From positions 387,585,039 through 387,649,038 of the forward strand of contig CM046879.1 in the NCBI GenBank assembly GCA_025667525.1: DNA of 64,000 nucleotides, in the 5' to 3' direction. Made by a program: the position numbers and the translations under genes. This document shows, piece by piece, positions 57,766 to 64,000 of the stretch. The notes below the pieces were generated by a model. It worked only from the letters and a program-made list of their open reading frames with translations, searched no databases and was not told the origin of the DNA. Source of the stretch: Glebionis coronaria (lineage: Eukaryota; Streptophyta; Magnoliopsida; Asterales; Asteraceae). Numbering within the stretch: position 1 is the first letter of the stretch; each line of letters opens with the position of its first letter.

Positions 57766-60700
57766 CTAATTCAAGGGAAACGTGGTGAGGGATGGAATCA
57801 TCTCCTTAGAGATGTCCTCACCAACGTACAACTTCAAACGCTGGCCATTCACCTTGAAGTTAGGCCCATTTGGCTGAGAAAGCTCAATGGTACCATAGGG
57901 AAAGACATTGGCGATGGTGAATGGACCAGACTAGCGGCTCTTCAACTTGCCTGAGAAGATCTTCAACCGAGAGTTAAAGAGTAAGACTTGATCACCAACG
58001 TTGAACTCTCGGTTCTTGATTTTAGCATCGTGGATAATCTTGGTCTTCTCCTTGTAAATCAATGAGTTCTCGTAAGCTTGATTCCTCAATTCTTGAAGCT
58101 CGTTGAGTTGAATCTTCCGAAAATCACCGGCTTTGTTGATGTCGAAGTTAGCCCACTTCAAGGCCCAGTATGCCTTATGTTCCAGCTCGATGGGGAGGTG
58201 GCAGGCTTTCCCGTACACAAGACGATAAGGTGTACAACCAATCGGCGTCTTATAGGCGGTACGGAAAGCCCACAGAGCATCATCAAGTTTATCGGCCCAC
58301 GAGGCACGATGCTCTCCCACAGTACGTTCCAAAATTCTCTTCAATCCACGGTTGGATATCTCGGCTTGACCGTTGGTTTGAGGATGATAGGCGGTGGAAA
58401 GACGGTGATTGACACCGTACTTAGCCATGACTCTTGCAAATTGATCGTTGCAAAAATGAGTCCCGCGGTCACTGATGATAGCACGAGGAACACCGAAACG
58501 AGCAAACAGTTGTTTCAAGAAATTACAAACCACCCTCGCGTCGTTAGTGGGTAAAGCTTTTGCTTCAACCCATTTAGAAACGTAGTCGACAGCGACAAGG
58601 ATGTATTTGTTGCCTTTAGAAGACGGGAATGGCCCCATAAAGTCGATGCCCCAGACATCAAAGATTTCACATTCTTGTATGAAATTTTGAGGCATCTCAT
58701 CTTTATGTGTGATCTTGCCTTGTTTTTGGCAAGCATCACAATGTTTAACCATCTCGTGAGCATCACGATAAATGGTAGGCCAATAGAATCCCGAGTCAAA
58801 CACTTTTTTGGCGGTGAAGTTGGGACCAAAGTGACCACCGGTGGGTCCTTTGTGGCATGCTTGGAGAATATCAAAAGCTGCCGGTCCGTCAACACACCGA
58901 CGAATAATCAGGTCAGCGCATTGTTTGAATAGAAAAGGGTCCTCCCAAAAGTAAGTCTTAACATCGTTCAAGAACTTTTTCTTTTGTTGGGATGTTAACC
59001 CTTGGATGAGAACACCACCCGCTAAGTAGTTTGCAATATCGGCAAACCACGGGGTGCCATCAAGATTGGGATTGATAGACATTAAGGTCTCAAGGGGAAA
59101 AGAGTCATTGATCTCTTTGTTCGGATGGTCCCCTTGATATGGATCCTCAAGTCTGCTCAAATGATCCGCGGCCAGGTTTTCAGCACCCTTCTTGTCACGA
59201 ATTTCAATGTTGAATTCTTGAAGGAGCAAAACCCAGCGGAGAAGTCTTGGCTTAGAATCATTCTTAGTCATCAAGTACTTCAACGCGGAATGGTCCGTGT
59301 ATACGATGGTGGTGGATAAAACAAGATAGGGTCGAAATTTCTCAAAAGCATAGACAACAGCTAAAAGCTCTTTTTCGGTTGTCGTATAATGCAATTGAGC
59401 CCCCGTCATTGTTTTGCTAGCGTAGTGGATTGGTTGGAAGTGTTTATTCACTCTTTGGCCCAAAACCGCACCAATAGCAAAGTCGCTAGCATCGCACATC
59501 AATTCAAAAGGCAGCTCCCAATTGGGGGTAACCAAGACCGGTGCCTTAGTCAGCTTATCCTTGAGAAGATTGAATGCTTCGAGACACTCTTTAGAAAAGA
59601 TAAAAGGAGTATCTTTTTCCAAGAGGTGGGTCATCGGGCGAGCGATTTTAGAGAAATCTTGAATGAATCTACGATAGAAGCCCGCATGACCCAAAAAACA
59701 TCTCACACCCTTCACGGTTGAAGGTGGAGGTAATTTGGCTATGACATCAACTTTGGCACGGTCGACTTCAAGACCGGCTTTAGAGATTTTGTGTCCTAGC
59801 ACAATGCCTTCTTTTACCATAAAATGGCATTTTTCCCAATTCAGAACAAGGCGAGTGTCTTCGCACCGCTTAAGCATACGCTCCAAATTGGCAAGGCAAG
59901 CAGAGAAGGAATCCCCGAAGACCGAGAAATCATCCATGAAGACTTCCATGGTTTGCTCAACCATATCATGAAAGATAGCCAACATGCACCTTTGGAAAGT
60001 CCCGGGGGCATTGCATAAGCCAAAAGGCATTCTTTTATAAGCAAAGGTGCCATAGGGACAAGTGAATGTTGTCTTCTCTTGATCTAGGGGATCGATGGGT
60101 ATTTGAAAATAACCCGAGAAACCATCCAGAAAGCAGTAATATTCATTACCCGCTAGACGTTCAAGCATTTGGTCCATAAAAGGTAGAGGGAAATGATCCT
60201 TTCTCGTGGCATCATTGAGTTTGCGGTAGTCTATACAAACTCTCCACCCAGTAACGAGACGGGTAGGAATCAACTCGTTGTTAGCATTGGGCACAACGGT
60301 GATACCACCTTTCTTAGGCACACAATGGACTGGACTAACCCATGGTGAATCTGAAATAGGGTAAATCATACCCGCATCAAGAAGTTTGATAACCTCCTTT
60401 TTGATGACTTCATGGATTTTAGGATTCACCCTTCGTTGACTTTGAATTGTGGGCTTAAAGTCGTCCTCCATGAGAATTTTATGTGTGCAGAAATGAGGAT
60501 CAATTCCACGGATGTCGGAGATTTTCCAAACGATAGCACTTTTATGCTTCTTCAACACAGCGACAAGGCGTTCTTTTTCGTCTTCTTTCAGATCCTTTGC
60601 GATGATGACCGGTAGCTTCTCGTCGTCTTCCAGAAAAACGTACTCAAGATGAGGCGGTAAGTCCTTAAGCTCAAGAGTAGGAGGATCCTCAATAGATGGT

Positions 60701-63426
60701 GAAACTAACGATGGATCATCATTAGTCACCTCTGTAGGAGCAGGAGGAGAGAATGGGTCCTCATTGAGAAGTCTCTCAATAGTACTAATGTCTTCGTCCC
60801 AATTTGTGGACAAATTATCATACTTAATATCGAGAGGACCCAAGCTAGCTTCGAAGTCATCCAAGTCACTTTCTCCAAAAGGAGTCAATGCTGGAGCAAT
60901 TGAGGCAACGGTCTCAACATTGGGTAGGGAAGAAAGAGTACTTTTGCAAGCATCATAAAAATGTTCTTCACAAGCCTCATCGAGAACGTCAATAGCATTA
61001 ACACTCTCATAGGAATAAGGTTGTTGAGAAATCTTACCCATGTTGAAGACAATTTGATCGTCACCAACTCTCATGATTATTTCGCCCGCGGCGACATCAA
61101 TGAGAGTGCGACCGGTCCTCAGGAATGGACGTCCAACGATCAATGGAACACGGGGATCCATTTCGTAGTCAACGACAACAAAATCAGCCGGGAAGGTGAA
61201 TTTATCAACGCCAACAAAGACATCTTCGGCTATCCCCACTGGATAAGCAACCGTTCGGTTGGCTAATTCCAAAGTCATTCGTGTGGGGACAAGCTCGGGG
61301 AGAGATAATTGCTTCCAAACACTTAAAGGCATTAAGTTTATACTGGAACCTAGATTGGCTAGGGCCATGCAATTCTCTACTCCCGGGAATTTGCAAGGAA
61401 TCAAGAAGCGGCCCGGATCACCAAGTTTGGTGGGCAATTTCCTTAAGAGCACTGCGGAGCAGTTCTCATTAAGTTGGGTCTGAGCAATGTCAAGAAGCTT
61501 TTCTTTATCACTTAGAAGATCTTTAAACATCTTAGCATATTTGGGCATGTGAGCGAGAGCCTCGGCAAAGGAGATGTTAAAATTCAATTGTTTAAACATT
61601 TTTAGGAAGTTTGAAACTTGAATATCATCCTTGCTCTTTTGCTTCTCTTTCCTCAACCTTGAAGGATAAGGTATATTGGATGAAGAAGAAGGCTTTAAGG
61701 GGATAGGATCACTCACAACCACGGGTGGTGGGGAAATGGGGATAGAAGGTGAAGAAGGTGGAGAAAGTTGCTCTTGTTCCTTGTTCACAAGCACGGGTGG
61801 AGGTGTAGGAAGCTCGGGTTCCATATAACCTTTTCCACTACGAGTGGTGATTGCTTTCATCTCCCCTCTTGGATTTGCAACGGTATTACTCGGAAGAGTA
61901 CCCGAAGAAGAGGGTTGATTACCTTGGATGAGCGAACCAATCATATCACGAAGGTGAAGAGCTTGATTATTGAAAGAGTTTTGCATGTTGGTATTAATAG
62001 CATCACTATGTTTGGCCATATCATTCCTTAGCTCGGCTCGAATATCACTTCCTTGTTTCACCATGTCATTCTTCAAGTTTACAAATTGACTCTGAAGATT
62101 CGTCACCATCTCACGATTGGTCTTCATGAACGACTCGACGTCGGGATTCACTGCCATCGGTTGATTGAGAGGTGGAGCTTGGTAAGCTTGCGAATTTCCT
62201 TGAGTTTGGTAGGTATTTCTTTGGGATGGATATTGGTTTTGAGCACGAGGTTGGGATTGGTTGTTTCGGTTATAGTTTTGTTGTTGGGTTTGGTTTGCAG
62301 GAGGGAAACCGGGAGGTGCAAGATAATTGTTGGAACGATAACTTAGCAAGCTACGGTCTCCTTGAGGGCGAGCTTGATAGCCTCCCGTGGGATATGTACC
62401 GTATGCTGCGTTAACGTTTTCAGAATAATTGCCTTGAGTGGAAGGACAATCATTATAAGAATGAGGACCACCACATGTGTCACAAGACATAGCAACGGCT
62501 TTAGCTTGTTGAAAGTGGTTTGTGGCCATGGTCATGAAATTTTTGTTCATTTCAGCAAGTTGTCGAGAAATTTCGGACATTTCAGGATTGGAGGTAGTAG
62601 AAGAAACATTGACTCTCGAGTTAGATCTTGAAGATGCGGATGAATCCCAATTCTTGTGGTGAGTAGTCATGTTTTCAATCAACTCTCGACACTCCTCTGG
62701 TCTCCTTTTCATAAAAGTACCACCGGCGGCGGCATTGATCGTGTCACGATCACGAAAGGTGAGACCATTATAAAAGGTGTCAATGAGAGTGACGGGGAGC
62801 ATATTGTGATTAGGACAGCGGTCGATCAAATCATTGTAACGTTCCCAAGCATCGAAAAGCGATTCATCATTCTCTTGCATAAATCCACTGATTTGGTTAC
62901 GAAGGCTAGTGACCATGGATGGGGGAAAGTAGCGCGATAAAAAGCGTTGAGTCATGTCGTTCCATGTATGAATAGAATTCTTAGGAAGACGGTCAAACCA
63001 TTTTTCGGCATGGTGAGAAAGCGAGTGAGGAAAGAGTTGGAGGCGAAGGTCATCCATAGAAACACCGGGAGATTTCATGCTTTGGGTAATAGTGATGAAT
63101 TTGTCGAGGTGTTTGTTGGCATCATCATCCGGAATTCCGCGAAATGGATTCGTTTGTACTTGCTGGATCATGTGATGTTTCAACGAAAACTCCTGAGCCG
63201 TGACATGCATCGGTGCAATCGGGCCTCCACGTCCGTTCATTGTGGGTTGGCATAGCTCCTCCATGGTTCGTAAGTCAGGTGGATTATTCATATTTGGGTG
63301 GGGTGGGTTATTATTATTATTGTTGTTTTGGGGGGGTGGAATATTATTGTTGTTGTTGTGCACACCGGCCATGTCTAATTGTTCGAGAGTCTCGGGCTCT
63401 GAATAAGACGTGGATCGAGTACGCAT
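57766..63426 (-). CDS. gag-pol: Element G gag-pol polyprotein, open for 1831 codons, then a premature stop
   Basis: Starts [16 protein letters not shown] at 63426. Gag capsid block at about residues 110-230 ([41 protein letters not shown]); zinc-knuckle-like [13 protein letters not shown] near 313; protease near 687 reading [13 protein letters not shown], with the catalytic Asp replaced by Asn; RT with DYRKLND near 1070, motif [11 protein letters not shown] and motif C FMDDF near 1164; RNase [13 protein letters not shown] near 1310, [26 protein letters not shown] and AADHLSRLE; integrase HHCC near 1520-1565 and core residues in [18 protein letters not shown] and [14 protein letters not shown] at 57931-57933 (Trp expected) ends the frame; the same frame continues 54 codons to a natural stop at 57766-57768. 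Both lesions are G-to-A on the coding strand. All else looks functional. Confidence 0.93.
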
Positions 63427-63618
63427 ACACTAAAAAGAAAATGCAAGAGAAAATATTTTTGGTTTTTATAGGTTTTATATTGTTTTTTTTATTTTTGAAA
63501 ATTTTATATTTTTATGGATTTTTGAAAATTTTTGTGCTTGAAAATAACGTTCCCGAAAGAACGGATCCCAAAATCCAATTTTTCTCACAAGAAACCGTTG
63601 ATCATTACGAAAAGAGCC

Positions 63619-63631
63619 GGCAGCGGCGCCA
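63619..63631 (-). other. Primer binding site of element G (tRNA-Asp-like)
   Basis: Minus strand TGGCGCCGCTGCC, three bases after the LTR end. The leader between it and gag (63427-63618) is T/A-rich and resembles the F leader. Confidence 0.88.
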
Positions 63632-63634
63632 TTT

Positions 63635-64000
63635 TAATAACTGACTTTTGGTTGGTTAATAAAAGGGTTTTTGCTTGCAAGATCTCTTTTTGCGTTGCTC
63701 GTACCCAATTGATATATATCGTTGTTTCGTTCTCGGTATCTTCTCGAATCGATCACGGTCAAAAGTGGAATAGTTGTAATTGGTGACTAAAAGGGGGAGC
63801 TTTGGTCTAAATCTACTGAAATGATAAAGGCAGGTAATAGTAAAACTAAACTAGAAGCTTTAAATGAAACAGTAATACCTCAATAAAACTGGAATTCTTC
63901 TATTCGGAATGTTGGCCTTACTCGGAATAATTTGCTCCATGCGGAAAGTCATGATCATGCGGAAAAATCTTCTTACTCGGAATATTAAGCTACTCGGAAA
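63635..64000 (-). repeat. Element G 5' LTR, first 366 bp seen
   Basis: Identical by eye to 54191-54556, including the first CGGAAT words. It continues beyond the window. Confidence 0.92.

Larger units (their letters stand above)
54191..64000 (-). mobile_element. Element G: young, nearly intact Athila-like Ty3/gypsy element
   Basis: 3' LTR 54191-55845, polypurine tract, 1.9 kb noncoding region, gag-pol frame 57931-63426, leader, primer site 63619-63631 and the first 366 bp of the 5' LTR (63635-64000). Those 366 bp match the 3' LTR without a difference. From the 3' LTR length the element should end near 65289. It is inserted in element H; ATATT (54186-54190) is the expected target duplication copy. 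Gene order gag-protease-RT-RNase H-integrase without a chromodomain, with the tRNA-Asp-like primer site, fits Athila. No env-like frame is recognisable after pol. Confidence 0.93.

Noticed and set aside
58078..63255. Many plus-strand open frames of 60-158 codons
   Set aside because: All are antisense to the continuous gag-pol frame of element G and have no recognisable domain.

Overview
The window is plant nuclear DNA made entirely of nested LTR retrotransposons; I find no host gene, tRNA, rRNA or CRISPR array. Ty1/copia, Tekay-type chromovirus and Athila-type Ty3/gypsy elements with tRNA-iMet and tRNA-Asp-like primer sites mark it as a flowering plant. Pol sequences and an extra ORF seen in two copia elements resemble, from memory, elements of Asteraceae such as Tanacetum, Artemisia or Chrysanthemum; that family assignment is inference.

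Layout. (A) 1-11672, minus: degenerate copia element. Its 5' LTR is 11203-11672 and its 3' end lies left of the window. It is split by (D), a solo LTR at 3955-6614 flanked by TTGAG. (B) 11673-16448 plus 27493-33322, plus strand: a second degenerate copia element whose gag was hit by A and whose reverse transcriptase was hit by (C), a complete but decayed chromovirus at 16449-27492 on the minus strand. B ends in a 3' LTR at 32849-33322 and sits in the protease of (E), an Athila-like element on the minus strand at 33323 to about 37712. A Tekay-type LTR in the opposite (plus) orientation, (H), begins at 37713/42321. It is interrupted by (F), a gag-protease-only Athila-like element at 42955-52155 flanked by AAGGG, and by (G), a nearly intact Athila-like element from 54191 to beyond 64000. 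A 4.6 kb direct tandem duplication (37102-41708 and 41709 to about 46312) covers the junction E-LTR / H-LTR / F 3' LTR / F 3' internal region.

Order of events from the nesting: E is oldest; B and H entered E; A and C entered B; D entered A and recombined to a solo LTR; F and G entered H; the tandem duplication followed F. G is the youngest: the visible part of its 5' LTR matches its 3' LTR without a difference over 366 bp, and its 1831-codon gag-pol frame is open. F lacks reverse transcriptase, RNase H and integrase but shares the primer site and the polypurine-rich 3' region with G, so it probably depended on G-like elements.

Beyond the elements themselves, the most interesting signals are short words recurring through single elements: TGTCARCGYY in A and GCTCCTAGTG in B, each in LTR, untranslated and coding parts; TTATCCGGAAT in the F LTR and CGGAAT in the G LTR. 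Others are polypurine-tract-like repeats upstream of the 3' LTR in F and G, covarying hairpins shared by the C and H LTRs, an extra ORF shared by A and B, and a reverse-transcriptase-like fragment inside the gag-protease linker of A.
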